Part shown: positions 1-11,667 of the stretch, piece by piece | How the letters are laid out: each line of letters opens with the position of its first letter | How positions within the stretch are numbered: the stretch's first letter is position 1 | NCBI RefSeq assembly: GCF_003076475.1 | Contig: NZ_CP020919.1 | Span: 3,286,001-3,350,000, forward strand | Reading direction: 5' to 3' | DNA length: 64,000 nt | Source: Flavobacterium kingsejongi | GTDB lineage: Bacteria > Bacteroidota > Bacteroidia > Flavobacteriales > Flavobacteriaceae | Translations under genes and position numbers: made by a program | Notes under the pieces: model-generated | What the model was told of the DNA's origin: nothing | Seen by the model: only the letters and a program-made list of their open reading frames with translations | Database searches by the model: none

Positions 1-1190
1 CTTCCGGAGCGAATTATAACGAGGTCTGGACGTTAAAAACGATCAGCAAAAGATATGATGCGGCACAAAACAAAGAAATAACAACGGATATTAATGGATT
101 TGATGCCTACCGTACTTACAATTTCAATACCAGCATCAATACCATCATTTACGGTACGTTTAATTTTGGTGAAGATAAAAGAATCCAGGCCATTCGCCAT
201 TTAGTAAAACCTTCCATAGGGTATAGCTACGCACCGGGTTTTGAAAAATACTTCGATACCTACGCGATTGATGCCAGCGGAAGAACAGCGGAATACACCC
301 GATTTGCCAATGGTGTTTACGGTGGGCCTTCAAAAAATAATTCCAATCTTTTAACCTTCGAGTTAAACAATACTTTCGAAGCTAAAGTCACTGATAAAGA
401 CAGTACTAAAACGGCTCCTAAAAAGGTAATGCTGCTGAACAGTTTGCGTTTTGCGACCAGCTATGACATGACAGCCGATTCATTGCCATGGTCACCTTTA
501 CGAATCAGTGGTGGAACCCTGCTCTTTAAAGACAAGATGAACATTAACTTCGCGGTAACCCTGGATCCTTATGCTTTGGATAATTCTAATCGAAAAATCG
601 AAAAATTCAATATCGACAATGGCGGTAGCTTGTTCCGAATGACCAGTGCCAATTTAACCATGAATTACTCTTTGTCCAGTAAAGACAACAAAGCAGCAAA
701 AAAGAACGAAGACCAGCTTTCCAATCAGGGATTGCGTAATGGTGGACGTGCCGATGACCTGTTTGGTACTTCTACCGATTTCAGTAACCAGAAGAGCCAG
801 TTCGAAGACGACGATGATGAGGAAGAATCAGAGTTTAAAGGCTTCTTTAATGCTGAAATCCCCTGGGACCTGCGCCTTGCCTATTCCCTTACCTATGGAA
901 ATATGACACGACAAAATAAGATTACGGGGAATTCGATAATGGTCTCCGGAAATATTGATTTAACACCGCGATGGAAAATGGGTGTTTCGACCGGATACGA
1001 TTTTGTCCAGAAAGGTGTTACTTTTACACAGCTCCGGTTTGAAAGGGATCTCTTAAGCTGGCGCATGGACTTTAACTGGGTTCCTATTGGGGATTATTCC
1101 TACTGGGGATTCTTTATCGGAATCAAATCCGGGATGCTTAGTGATATCAAATGGGATAAACGAAGCACTCCTGACCAACGTATCCGCTAA
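1..1190 (+). CDS. LptD-like LPS-assembly outer-membrane protein, C-terminal part
   Basis: The frame is open from base 3 and runs off the left edge, so only the last ~395 residues are present. The protein has alternating polar and aromatic beta-strand segments, for example around 'HLVKPSIGYSYAPGF', and an acidic insertion (QFEDDDDEEESEF) between strands, as expected for a large outer-membrane barrel. Segment order and the RidA gene directly downstream match the flavobacterial protein annotated as putative LPS assembly protein LptD, which would insert lipopolysaccharide into the outer leaflet. The N-terminal OstA/LptD domain lies outside the window, so the family call rests on the barrel portion and context only. 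The stop is TAA at 1188-1190, 31 bp before the next gene. Confidence 0.7.
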   Translation, partial: SGANYNEVWTLKTISKRYDAAQNKEITTDINGFDAYRTYNFNTSINTIIYGTFNFGEDKRIQAIRHLVKPSIGYSYAPGFEKYFDTYAIDASGRTAEYTRFANGVYGGPSKNNSNLLTFELNNTFEAKVTDKDSTKTAPKKVMLLNSLRFATSYDMTADSLPWSPLRISGGTLLFKDKMNINFAVTLDPYALDNSNRKIEKFNIDNGGSLFRMTSANLTMNYSLSSKDNKAAKKNEDQLSNQGLRNGGRADDLFGTSTDFSNQKSQFEDDDDEEESEFKGFFNAEIPWDLRLAYSLTYGNMTRQNKITGNSIMVSGNIDLTPRWKMGVSTGYDFVQKGVTFTQLRFERDLLSWRMDFNWVPIGDYSYWGFFIGIKSGMLSDIKWDKRSTPDQRIR

Positions 1191-1221
1191 CCAGAATACT
1201 ACAATTAATACTCATATTATC

Positions 1222-1602
1222 ATGAAAAAAATTATTCATACAACAAATGCTCCGGCACCTATCGGGCCATACAACCAGGCAGTTTTAGTAGATGGTACTT
1301 TGTACATCTCCGGGCAAATTGCGTTACATCCCGCTACCGGCGAATTGGTTAACGACTCTATAGAAACGGAAACCAAACAGGTAATGGAAAATATGAAAGC
1401 GGTATTGGAAGCTGCAGACATGACTTTTCTGGATGTCGTAAAGACAACAATTTTTATCATGGACATGAATGATTTTGCTAAAATAAATACGGTTTACGGC
1501 AGTTATTTCGACGAAAAAACCGCTCCTGCAAGAGAAACGGTTCAGGTGGCAGGTTTGCCAAAAAACGTAAATGTAGAAATTTCTATGATTGCTGTGAAAT
1601 AG
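1222..1602 (+). CDS. ridA: RidA family reactive intermediate/imine deaminase
   Basis: A 126-residue protein of normal RidA (YjgF/YER057c) length. RidA trimers hydrolyse reactive enamine/imine intermediates released by PLP enzymes such as threonine dehydratase, giving 2-oxoacids and ammonia in the cytoplasm. Visible hallmarks are the N-terminal APIGPYNQAV motif (about residues 12-21), YISGQIALHPATGE, and the conserved arginine in PARETVQVAGLP that binds the substrate carboxylate, followed by VNVEISMIAVK at the end. ATG 1222 (MKKIIHTTNAPAP) was chosen because the in-frame upstream extension overlaps the preceding gene and has no family similarity. The 3' end overlaps the convergent mgsA gene by 20 bp. 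Confidence 0.93.
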   Translation: MKKIIHTTNAPAPIGPYNQAVLVDGTLYISGQIALHPATGELVNDSIETETKQVMENMKAVLEAADMTFLDVVKTTIFIMDMNDFAKINTVYGSYFDEKTAPARETVQVAGLPKNVNVEISMIAVK

Positions 1603-1957
1603 CTTTCAGCAATAATTCGGCCGTAGCATAATTCGTTGCTAACGGCACATTATGGACATCACACACACGAATCAGCATATTAATATCTACTTCGTGTGCG
1701 TGGTTGGCCAAAGGATCTTTAAAGAAAATAACCATCTGGGTTTTTCCCTCTGCAACTCTTGCTGCGATCTGCGCATCACCCCCCATAGGACCGGAAAGCA
1801 TTTTTGTCACTTCAAAACCGGCTCTTTCCGCTTTACTTCCCGTTGTTCCGGTAGCAATCAGCGTTATGCCTTCCGCAATGAGTATATCCCTATGCTTGTT
1901 TAAAAACTGAACCATGTCTGCTTTCATTCCATCGTGGGCAATTATCGCTATTTCCAT
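1583..1957 (-). CDS. mgsA: methylglyoxal synthase
   Basis: A 124-residue protein matching short methylglyoxal synthases. MgsA converts dihydroxyacetone phosphate to methylglyoxal and phosphate, bypassing lower glycolysis when sugar phosphates accumulate. The phosphate-binding ATGTTGSKAE loop (about residues 36-45), GPMGGDAQIAARV containing the catalytic Asp, and ANHAHEVDINMLIRVCDVHNVP with the conserved His and Asp are all present. It sits at the downstream end of a same-strand stretch with a sugar kinase, gap and pfkA, which fits a glycolysis-related neighbourhood. The gap to the upstream sugar-kinase gene is only 20 bp, so the two are probably co-transcribed. Confidence 0.93.
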   Translation of the reverse strand: MEIAIIAHDGMKADMVQFLNKHRDILIAEGITLIATGTTGSKAERAGFEVTKMLSGPMGGDAQIAARVAEGKTQMVIFFKDPLANHAHEVDINMLIRVCDVHNVPLATNYATAELLLKAISQQS

Positions 1958-1977
1958 AGGGGTATCTTTATAAAAGA

Positions 1978-2832
1978 TTATTTTTTATTTACAGTATGGT
2001 ATTCAATCAGTCCATCAATAGGGCGTCGTAATACATTCCCCAATTGCAGTCCGTTACGATCCAATACCACTTTCAATTCTTCTTTAAGGTAGAATGCAAT
2101 AGAACCTACAAAATGCACTTTTACTTCAGCACAATTATCATATTGACGAATGTAGTTTTCTACGAAAGTTTCCATCGCATCAAAAATGATCGTTTGGAAA
2201 AAAGGTTCATTTTTATTTTGGATCAGGAATTTCGCAAATGTAGCGAGGTACGCATTTGGATTTGGTTGTTTGTACAAATGGTTTTTGATCACATCCGGGT
2301 CCATATCATATTCCTTACCAAACTTCTCCGCTAAATGTTTTGGCATTTTACCAAAATAGTACGAACGTACCAATTGTCGTCCAAAACGATTTCCGGAACA
2401 ATCATCCATAGCAATATAGCCCAAAGACTGTACTTTCTGATGCAATTCTTCCCCGTCAAAAAAGCTACAGTTTGAACCGGTTCCTAAAATAGAAATAATA
2501 GCGGGTTCATTGTGTGGGTTAGTCGCGTAAGCTGCTGCATAAGTATCTTCTTTCACGCTAATTTCAGCATTTGGAAAAAACTCCTTAAAAGTTTCAGCCA
2601 ACGCATTTTTCATACGATCGGTTCCACAACCGGCACCATAAAAATATAAGTGCGAAACCTGATTTCTATTGTGGTAGATATCGAAACGGTCTTCCAATCG
2701 CTCGATTACTTCCTTTTTTTCTAAAACTTCTGGGTTTAACCCCAATGACTGCGTTGTGAAAAGTCTGTTTCCATTATCATCTAAAGCAATCCAATCGGCT
2801 TTCGTAGAGCCACTGTCAACAAGTAGGATCAT
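1978..2832 (-). CDS. BadF/BadG/BcrA/BcrD-type ATPase, probable N-acetylglucosamine kinase
   Basis: A 284-residue protein of the ASKHA sugar-kinase fold. The N-terminal phosphate-1 loop reads DSGSTKADW (residues 6-14), the phosphate-2 loop GTGSNCSFF is at about 116-124, and SGNRFGRQLV follows at about 147-156. These are the features of the BadF-type family that contains mammalian-like N-acetylglucosamine kinases, which phosphorylate GlcNAc to GlcNAc-6-P with ATP. The segment normally read as LGDEGSG appears here as MDDCSGN, a small deviation. It lies 20 bp upstream of mgsA on the same strand and behind gap and pfkA, so a role in sugar entry to glycolysis is plausible. The exact substrate is not fixed by the sequence. 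Confidence 0.82.
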   Translation of the reverse strand: MILLVDSGSTKADWIALDDNGNRLFTTQSLGLNPEVLEKKEVIERLEDRFDIYHNRNQVSHLYFYGAGCGTDRMKNALAETFKEFFPNAEISVKEDTYAAAYATNPHNEPAIISILGTGSNCSFFDGEELHQKVQSLGYIAMDDCSGNRFGRQLVRSYYFGKMPKHLAEKFGKEYDMDPDVIKNHLYKQPNPNAYLATFAKFLIQNKNEPFFQTIIFDAMETFVENYIRQYDNCAEVKVHFVGSIAFYLKEELKVVLDRNGLQLGNVLRRPIDGLIEYHTVNKK

Positions 2833-3037
2833 ATTTTGTGTGTACTATCTCAATAATTGCAGTTTTACGCTGCTTCCCAAACGAAGGAAAGTATGGCTGC
2901 AGGGCGATGGTGCTCAATCCGGACGTTTGCGCAGTGGGATAGCTATCCCGACACATAACGCTTTTTAAAATACCCTTGCGGTCTGCTCTGAAACTTACTT
3001 TTATTTAACGATATATTAATATTTAAAAAAATTATAA

Positions 3038-3077
3038 AAAAATCCCGCTATGCATTAGTCATACATAGCGGGATTGG
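3038..3077 (-). terminator. Rho-independent terminator of gap
   Basis: Perfect 12-bp stem AATCCCGCTATG (3043-3054) with CATAGCGGGATT (3066-3077) and an 11-nt loop, followed on the minus strand by a U run (A run at 3036-3044 on the plus strand). It lies 8 bp past the gap stop codon and separates gap from the sugar-kinase unit. The remaining ~200 bp to 2833 shows no gene. Confidence 0.9.
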
Positions 3078-3084
3078 GAAATTA

Positions 3085-5131
<2,047 letters not shown>

Positions 5132-5308
5132 TATTTTTGTATTTGATTGTAAATTTAAGAAACATATGCCATTATCAATTATCAATTTACGGTAAATTAA
5201 TACACCGTCGGCAATTCAAACGATTTCGTTAATAAGTTTTATTTTAAAATGACTTTTCTAAGCGTCAATAAAGGGACATAAAATAGAATATGATGGTATA
5301 AAACGGAA

Positions 5309-5340
5309 AAAGCTTTCAAAAGTATAATTTTGAAAGCTTA
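5309..5340 (-). terminator. terminator downstream of the tamB-like gene
   Basis: A perfect 12-bp stem AAGCTTTCAAAA (5310-5321) with TTTTGAAAGCTT (5328-5339), loop GTATAA, lies 33 bp past the stop of the tamB-like gene on the minus strand. The U run on that strand is interrupted. The pfkA promoter must lie upstream of pfkA, between 5132 and this hairpin. Confidence 0.65.
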
Positions 5341-5372
5341 ATTTTATCAATCCTATAATTATGGATTTGGTA

Positions 5373-8300
5373 TTAGTCTACTTCAGGCACTCTTTCGACC
5401 TGGTGCTTCGGTTTTTTGACATTTTTCTTTTTATCCCGTTTTTCAATAAATTTAATATACTCTGGAGAAAAGTCCGAATCCGGGATTTCCGTGGCAGAAC
5501 CCTTTTGCTGCTTTAACTTTTCACTGTTGAATATTTTGGTTAGGAATTCCCGGAAAGTATCAAAGCTCATTTCCCACGAAAGCCCTACCCCTTGGGTATA
5601 TCCAATGTTTTCACCAAAATAGTTAATATCATTTTCACGATTAAAGACACGGGCATTCAGCGTCCGGTCTTCATTGAGTCGCAGCAATACTTCTACATTA
5701 CCTACAATTACCGTTTCGGTAGCACCACCAACCGGTACTCCTAACTTCCCATTGATCGTTATATCTTCATTGATCTGGGTTGTAATATTCAATCCTACCC
5801 TGCCATCAGTTACCGCATTCGGATTTCGGTCGGCCTGTTGGTAATCTACCCCAACATTAAATTTACCATCCTGGTCTGCAAAAATATCAGAAAAAATACC
5901 ACTGGCACGTTCCAGCAAACTACCCGTTACAGCATTTTCACCAGAATCGGTATTGCTCAGGAAGCTTCCGGAAGCAAGCAAATACAACGCCTGTGTCTGG
6001 CGCGTATCCCGATCATCCAGCTTGTATTGTATTTCCGATTTCAATACCGAACTTACATTCGGGAAGTTAATCGCGAAATCCAGCGTAGGCTGCATCAGCT
6101 GATCGGTTAATTTAATCGATACTTCTACAGGGATTTTACGGTTAAAGGAAAGGTTATCCAATAATACCGCAGGGTTAGCCTGTGTTTTATATATGGCTTC
6201 AATATTAATGATTGCACGGGTCGGATCCCCTTCCCAGTTGATGGAACCGCCATTTTTTACCTCAAAACGCTTATCGATGATTCCACCATATTTGAAGTTA
6301 TAATACCCTTTATTGGCAATAAAGTTACCCCACATATTGAATTTACCCAGCGTATTGATATCTAACAATATCGTTCCAAAACCCTGCCCCTTAATCCCAT
6401 GGCCCGTATTCTTATCGATAATGATTTCAATTTCAGCTTCCGGGGTAATGTCCAGGTTGAATTTCAGTTCCAATCCGGAGTTATTGATTTCAGAAGCGAT
6501 TGCATTTTTATCTTTATTGTATTTTTCTTTAGGGCTGATAAAATGGATGTACGGCGTACTGCCCACCGCCCGGGCGCTGTTTACCGGAATTTTAATCGCC
6601 GTTCCTTTAAGCGAAGTGGCTTCAACTTCAATCAGCAATCCTTTTGTAGGCCCTTTTATGGTTGCGCCTCCCTTTATAATAGCAGTTCCATAGTAAATAG
6701 CATCATCAGAATCTTTCGAATCCAATACCAACAAACGATCTGACTGAATGTTCAGGTCCAAAATCCAGTTTGTAAAATGCTTGTGTCGTATTACACCGTC
6801 CAGGATCCCTGAAGTTCCCATCTTGGTATCGGTCATCCGCATTCTACGCAAAGAAATTTCACTTTCGGTCAGGTCGACCACTACGTCTTTATCAAATTCA
6901 TAATCCACATTCAGGTAAGGAATCGTCATACCCGTTTTTTGAAGATACAGCCTTCCATCAACTTCCAGGTTTTTCACCGGGCCTTGTATATTGGCCCTTC
7001 CCGAAGCATAACCCCGGATATTCGAGATCACCGAACCTCCAAAAGAACTAAAAGCAGAAAGGTCGAGCTTATCCATCTTTACATCCAGGTCCAGATTGGT
7101 TTCCTTATTGACGATCTGTAAGCCTCCTTTGGCCGAAAACGTTTCTTCATCATTCTTTTCCAGCGTACTGGAGATATTAAAACGACGCAAAGATTCATCT
7201 CCGGTAACATCCACCATCAGGTTCCCCAGTTCGGTTTTATTGAGTTTTAAATCCTGTACCCGCAAAGAAGAAGTGGGCTGGTATACATTTTTATCCTGCT
7301 TGAAATTAATCATCCCCCGCAGTACACCATCCACTTTTAAGCTATCAATAGTAGGCACCACCTTAGAGAGGTCGACATCATTAAAATTCAGGCTAATATC
7401 TTTATAGGTAGAATCCCGCAGTACTCCCATCAGTTCTATGTTCTGGTTTTCGTGCGACATGATAATTTTATCAATCGAGAAGTCAGTCAGTTTTTTATTG
7501 AATACAATTTTATTATCCCCGGTATCTTTTTCATTCAGGAACCATAAATAGTTTTTAAAGTTCACCTCCGATTTTTTAAACCCAACAACCGATTTATTAT
7601 CCTTATCAATCGTATGGTAGAGATTTAAGTTGTAATAATCCTTGTTCTCATTTCCTCCTTTAAATTCGGTACGGACAAATAAGGTATCATTACTTTTAAT
7701 GTTGATGGAGCTGAACTCTGATATCTTATAATATTTTGTACGAACACTATCCATCTCGATATAAGCATCAAAAAGCGGATTCTTATTATCGACCTTAATC
7801 TGGATGTTATTGAAGTAATTCTCAAACGCAACAATATTGGGCGAATTGAAATTAAACTTAAATTCTCCAGCATCTGAATTTATGGTACCACTAACAGCCG
7901 TATTCGTCCCAACTTTAATCTCCGGATAAAAGATCTCTATAATTTTATTGTAAATGGTAAAATTGAACTTCATGAACTGGTCGGGCTCTACCTTATTTGG
8001 AGAATAATTGGCATACAAACTACCCAAAGCATTTTCTACCAGTTTTTGTACTTCTTTAAATTTATATTTCCCTACCAACTGCCCTTCTATAATATCCGGG
8101 GAGTTAATCGTAATGGTACGTACACGATCCGCATCAAAAAGCGATTCAATCGTAAAATCCTCAAAAAAGTAAGTATCCCTATTATTCTGATACGAAGTTT
8201 GCGCAATCGTCAGTTTACCCGCAACATTCTCAAGGGTATTCCCTTCTGCTTTCAGGTCCAGGTCCCCTTTAAAGATCGCGATACTGTCTTTCTTGATAAA

Positions 8301-9779
8301 ATTAAGCTCATGCAAATCGGCATAATCCACAGTCGCGTGGAAATCATATCGTTTTTCCTTTTTGCTCAAATCAATCAATCCATTAAAGGACAACAATAAA
8401 TTAGGGTCATTCACATCGATACGCCCTTCATAGATTGGCATTTTCATGTGTCCGTTTACGGTAATGTTCCTATAATTGTATTTGTTATAATACACACTCT
8501 TAACAGTTCCTACAACAGCGGTGTTCAGGTATTTTTCAGTAAAACCTTTACCGTCTACATCTAAGTTCAGTGTCACCTTACCCAAACCGTTTTGATTCAG
8601 CATCTTGCCAGCATCAAAATTATCCAGGATTACCTTTCCTTTATAGGTAGCATTATCAATGTTATTAATATTAGTCATCACCATTTCTGCAGACAGGTTC
8701 CCCAACTGGGTTACCATTTTCAGGTTGGCATCAATACTGGTTTTCGTTATCTCCGCAAGCCCCGATAAATTAAACTGACCCAATTTTTGAAAAGAACTTG
8801 GTAATTTATTCCCCAACACATTCGGAAGTATCCCGATCAGATCCTTGTAATTTGAATTTACTTTCTCAAATTTCCCTCCAATATAAAACAGGTTTTTGTC
8901 CGGATTCAGCAGGTTTTTAAAATGCACATCCCCTTTTATTTCCGATCCGCGCTCATCGATCAGGTGCAAATTATGCGTATACAGGTTGTTTAATGTCCCT
9001 TTGGCATGCGTTTTAAGCGCAAACTTTTTATTTTTCCCAAATTCATTGTAGAAAAAATTCAAATCATTAGTCGCTACAGAAGCCGTATCTAATTTAATAT
9101 CAAGGTCTACTTTATTAATAAAATCGGCCATTCCGCCTACTTTATATTTCATTGTGATATTCCCTTTTAACAATGAATTGCTGGTGGTAGCATCCAGGTC
9201 TTTCAGTACTATTTTTTCATTAGAATAGTACATGGTGGTTTTTAAGTTTTCTACAAAAATCCCCCTGTGGTCCTGGAAGGATAATTTTTCAATATCAGAA
9301 TTGATTTCGCTTCCCTTAATTTTAAAATTATGGAGCGTCGCATTCATTTTTGTAAAATCAACACTCTTAGGCGTATGTGCATCTTCATTGATGACACGAA
9401 AGTGCCCGGAAGTCAAATAAATATTGGTGGCCTGAAGTTCAAACGGCTTCTTTGATTTCGGCTTGTCATTTTCAAATAGCTTGACAAAAACATTAATATT
9501 GGATTCATGTTCCCCTTTGTAGTTTTTAAGGTAAAATTTGAGGGAGTCCGCACGGATATCGCCAAAATGAAGATCGCCATTCGTTAGTTTTCGAAAATTA
9601 AGGATATTTGTTTTTAACCGATTGGCATAAATTAAAGTATCTTTGTGGTGATCTCTGATCAAAACTTTTTTTAATTTGACACCTCCAAAAACGCTGATAG
9701 CCACCTGGTCGACACTAATGTCGGTTTTGAAGTCTTCATTCAGTGTATCAGTTACATAGTGCGCAATTTTTGTCTGCAC
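5373..9779 (-). CDS. TamB-like translocation/assembly module protein (DUF490)
   Basis: A very long protein (1468 residues from GTG 9779) of the AsmA/TamB superfamily, thought to form a periplasmic bridge carrying phospholipids or assembling outer-membrane proteins. The chain consists of repeated beta-rich segments, and the last ~450 residues (from about SARAVGSTPYIHF through IKGQGFGTILLDINTLGKFNMWG to TRQTQALYLLASGSFL) match the C-terminal TamB/DUF490 domain. The coordinates use the only conventional start codon, GTG 9779, but the open frame continues upstream to about 9902 and encodes the expected basic stretch and membrane anchor (IIIGLIILLLLLGIALSLPF). No ATG, GTG or TTG exists in that extension, so the true start is unusual or mutated. 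It is divergent from tsaD, an arrangement I associate with flavobacteria. Confidence 0.85.
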   Translation of the reverse strand: MQTKIAHYVTDTLNEDFKTDISVDQVAISVFGGVKLKKVLIRDHHKDTLIYANRLKTNILNFRKLTNGDLHFGDIRADSLKFYLKNYKGEHESNINVFVKLFENDKPKSKKPFELQATNIYLTSGHFRVINEDAHTPKSVDFTKMNATLHNFKIKGSEINSDIEKLSFQDHRGIFVENLKTTMYYSNEKIVLKDLDATTSNSLLKGNITMKYKVGGMADFINKVDLDIKLDTASVATNDLNFFYNEFGKNKKFALKTHAKGTLNNLYTHNLHLIDERGSEIKGDVHFKNLLNPDKNLFYIGGKFEKVNSNYKDLIGILPNVLGNKLPSSFQKLGQFNLSGLAEITKTSIDANLKMVTQLGNLSAEMVMTNINNIDNATYKGKVILDNFDAGKMLNQNGLGKVTLNLDVDGKGFTEKYLNTAVVGTVKSVYYNKYNYRNITVNGHMKMPIYEGRIDVNDPNLLLSFNGLIDLSKKEKRYDFHATVDYADLHELNFIKKDSIAIFKGDLDLKAEGNTLENVAGKLTIAQTSYQNNRDTYFFEDFTIESLFDADRVRTITINSPDIIEGQLVGKYKFKEVQKLVENALGSLYANYSPNKVEPDQFMKFNFTIYNKIIEIFYPEIKVGTNTAVSGTINSDAGEFKFNFNSPNIVAFENYFNNIQIKVDNKNPLFDAYIEMDSVRTKYYKISEFSSINIKSNDTLFVRTEFKGGNENKDYYNLNLYHTIDKDNKSVVGFKKSEVNFKNYLWFLNEKDTGDNKIVFNKKLTDFSIDKIIMSHENQNIELMGVLRDSTYKDISLNFNDVDLSKVVPTIDSLKVDGVLRGMINFKQDKNVYQPTSSLRVQDLKLNKTELGNLMVDVTGDESLRRFNISSTLEKNDEETFSAKGGLQIVNKETNLDLDVKMDKLDLSAFSSFGGSVISNIRGYASGRANIQGPVKNLEVDGRLYLQKTGMTIPYLNVDYEFDKDVVVDLTESEISLRRMRMTDTKMGTSGILDGVIRHKHFTNWILDLNIQSDRLLVLDSKDSDDAIYYGTAIIKGGATIKGPTKGLLIEVEATSLKGTAIKIPVNSARAVGSTPYIHFISPKEKYNKDKNAIASEINNSGLELKFNLDITPEAEIEIIIDKNTGHGIKGQGFGTILLDINTLGKFNMWGNFIANKGYYNFKYGGIIDKRFEVKNGGSINWEGDPTRAIINIEAIYKTQANPAVLLDNLSFNRKIPVEVSIKLTDQLMQPTLDFAINFPNVSSVLKSEIQYKLDDRDTRQTQALYLLASGSFLSNTDSGENAVTGSLLERASGIFSDIFADQDGKFNVGVDYQQADRNPNAVTDGRVGLNITTQINEDITINGKLGVPVGGATETVIVGNVEVLLRLNEDRTLNARVFNRENDINYFGENIGYTQGVGLSWEMSFDTFREFLTKIFNSEKLKQQKGSATEIPDSDFSPEYIKFIEKRDKKKNVKKPKHQVERVPEVD

Positions 9780-9921
9780 AAAAGGTAATGAAAGTGCAAT
9801 TCCTAAAAGCAGGAGCAGGATAATGAGTCCTATAATAATCCGAAATAGTATTTTTAGAAATTTTTTGATACTCTGAAATGTTTTAAATTTGTCAAATATA
9901 ATTCAAAATTTGCGTCTGTCT

Positions 9922-10944
9922 ATGGGAAATCTGCCCATTTTTATCTTAGCTATCGAAAGTTCTTGTGACGACACTGCCGCTGCAGTATTGAAGAACGATA
10001 AAATCCTGTCTAATATTGTTGCCAACCAGAGCATACACAACGAATATGGTGGTGTTGTACCGGAATTGGCTTCCCGTGCCCACCAGCAAAATATTGTCCC
10101 GGTTATCGATATGGCATTACGAAAAGCCAACATCAATAAGGACCAGCTTGATGCTATTGCCTTCACGCAGGGCCCGGGCCTGATGGGATCGCTATTGGTC
10201 GGAAGTTCTTTTGCCAAATCCCTGGCTTTAGCACTGGATATCCCATTAATTGCCGTTAACCACATGCATGCCCATATATTGGCGCACTTTATTGATGAAG
10301 AAGGTTTTGATAAACCGGAATTTCCTTTCCTGGCCCTGACTATTAGTGGTGGCCACACACAAATCATTCAGGTAAATGGTTTTTTTGATATGAAAATTAT
10401 TGGGGAGACTACAGATGATGCTGTTGGTGAAGCTTTTGACAAGAGCGCTAAAATCCTTGGCCTGCCTTATCCTGGCGGTCCTTTGATCGATAAATATGCC
10501 CAATTAGGAAATCCAAAAGCATTTCCATTTACAAAACCAAAAGTACCCGGTCTTGATTTTAGCTTCAGTGGCCTAAAAACACAAATTCTTTATTTTGTCC
10601 AAAAGAATGTAGCTTTGAATCCTGATTTTATTGCCGAAAATAGAAATGATATCTGTGCTTCCATTCAGTATACGATCGTACAAATTCTATTGGATAAACT
10701 AAAATTAGCCGTTGCACAAACCGGAATTCATCAGATCGCCATAGGTGGTGGTGTTTCTGCCAATACCGGCATACGACAGGCAATCAAAGACGGAGAGAAA
10801 AAGTACAACTGGAAGTCCTTTATTCCAAAATTTGAATACACCACCGATAATGCTGCTATGATTGGAATTGCAGGTTATCAAAAGTTCTTAGTCCATAATT
10901 TTGAAAATGCTGCTGTAGTCTCTAAAGCACGAATTGAATTTTAA
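9922..10944 (+). CDS. tsaD: tRNA N6-threonylcarbamoyladenosine synthase TsaD
   Basis: A 340-residue TsaD (Kae1/YgjD family), which with TsaB and TsaE transfers the threonylcarbamoyl group to A37 of ANN-decoding tRNAs. Seen motifs are ILAIESSCDDTAAAVL at the N-terminus, the metal-binding HMHAHIL (about residues 114-120), SGGHTQI, and GGGVSANTGIR with the C-terminal DNAAMIGIAGY. ATG 9922 (MGNLPIFILAIESSCDD) fits the family start; an upstream in-frame TTG at 9889 would add 11 residues that homologues lack and would run into the presumed 5' end of the divergent tamB-like gene. The gene is followed after a single base by the rsmE start codon region. Confidence 0.96.
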   Translation: MGNLPIFILAIESSCDDTAAAVLKNDKILSNIVANQSIHNEYGGVVPELASRAHQQNIVPVIDMALRKANINKDQLDAIAFTQGPGLMGSLLVGSSFAKSLALALDIPLIAVNHMHAHILAHFIDEEGFDKPEFPFLALTISGGHTQIIQVNGFFDMKIIGETTDDAVGEAFDKSAKILGLPYPGGPLIDKYAQLGNPKAFPFTKPKVPGLDFSFSGLKTQILYFVQKNVALNPDFIAENRNDICASIQYTIVQILLDKLKLAVAQTGIHQIAIGGGVSANTGIRQAIKDGEKKYNWKSFIPKFEYTTDNAAMIGIAGYQKFLVHNFENAAVVSKARIEF

Positions 10945-10945
10945 C

Positions 10946-11653
10946 ATGCAATTATTTTATAATCCTGATATTACACCCAGTAGCGATGAATTTTCTTTTG
11001 ACAAGGAAGAAAGCCGTCATATTGTTAAAGTTTTACGCAAAAAAGAAGGCGATACACTTCATGTAACCAATGGCTTAGGTTTTTTATTTACCACCAAAAT
11101 CATTATGGGATCTGAACGTAAATGTACCGTAAAAATCATTGCTTCTGAAGAAAAAGAAAAACCGGGGTATCACCTGCATCTTGCAGTCGCCCCTACCAAA
11201 ATGAATGATCGTTTTGAATGGTTCCTTGAAAAAGCTACTGAAATGGGAATTCAGGAGATCACTCCTGTAATTTGTGATCACTCGGAAAGGAAGTTTATCA
11301 AAGAAGAACGATTCGATAAGATCCTACAGGCCGCAATGAAACAATCGTTACAGTGTTACCTGCCAAAACTCAATCCTCCTGTCGCTTTCGCTCATTTTAT
11401 AGAAGCGCCCCAGAAAGGCATGAAATGTATTGCGCACTGTGAAGAGACCGATAAAAAGCTGCTAAAAGACATTTTAAAACCCAAACAGGATATCCTGATC
11501 CTGATAGGCCCGGAAGGCGATTTTTCTGAAAAAGAAATTCAAAAAGCGCTACAATTAGAGTATATCCCCGTTTCTTTAGGAAATACCAGGTTACGTACTG
11601 AAACGGCTGCAGTTGTAGCATGCCATAGTGTTGTTTTTACAAATGAAGTCTAA
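10946..11653 (+). CDS. rsmE: 16S rRNA (uracil1498-N3)-methyltransferase
   Basis: A 235-residue SPOUT methyltransferase of RsmE type, which methylates N3 of U1498 in 16S rRNA using S-adenosylmethionine. The N-terminal PUA-like part contains EESRHIVKVLRKKEGD and the C-terminal knot shows ILLIGPEGDFSEKEI-like sequence (ILILIGPEGDFSEKEI) and SLGNTRLRTETAAVVACHSV, both diagnostic of RsmE. ATG 10946 (MQLFYNPDI) starts one base after the tsaD stop; an upstream TTG would overlap tsaD. It appears to head a co-directional run with the DUF4159 gene and two further methyltransferases. Confidence 0.94.
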   Translation: MQLFYNPDITPSSDEFSFDKEESRHIVKVLRKKEGDTLHVTNGLGFLFTTKIIMGSERKCTVKIIASEEKEKPGYHLHLAVAPTKMNDRFEWFLEKATEMGIQEITPVICDHSERKFIKEERFDKILQAAMKQSLQCYLPKLNPPVAFAHFIEAPQKGMKCIAHCEETDKKLLKDILKPKQDILILIGPEGDFSEKEIQKALQLEYIPVSLGNTRLRTETAAVVACHSVVFTNEV

Positions 11654-11667
11654 ATAGTATCCCCCGT

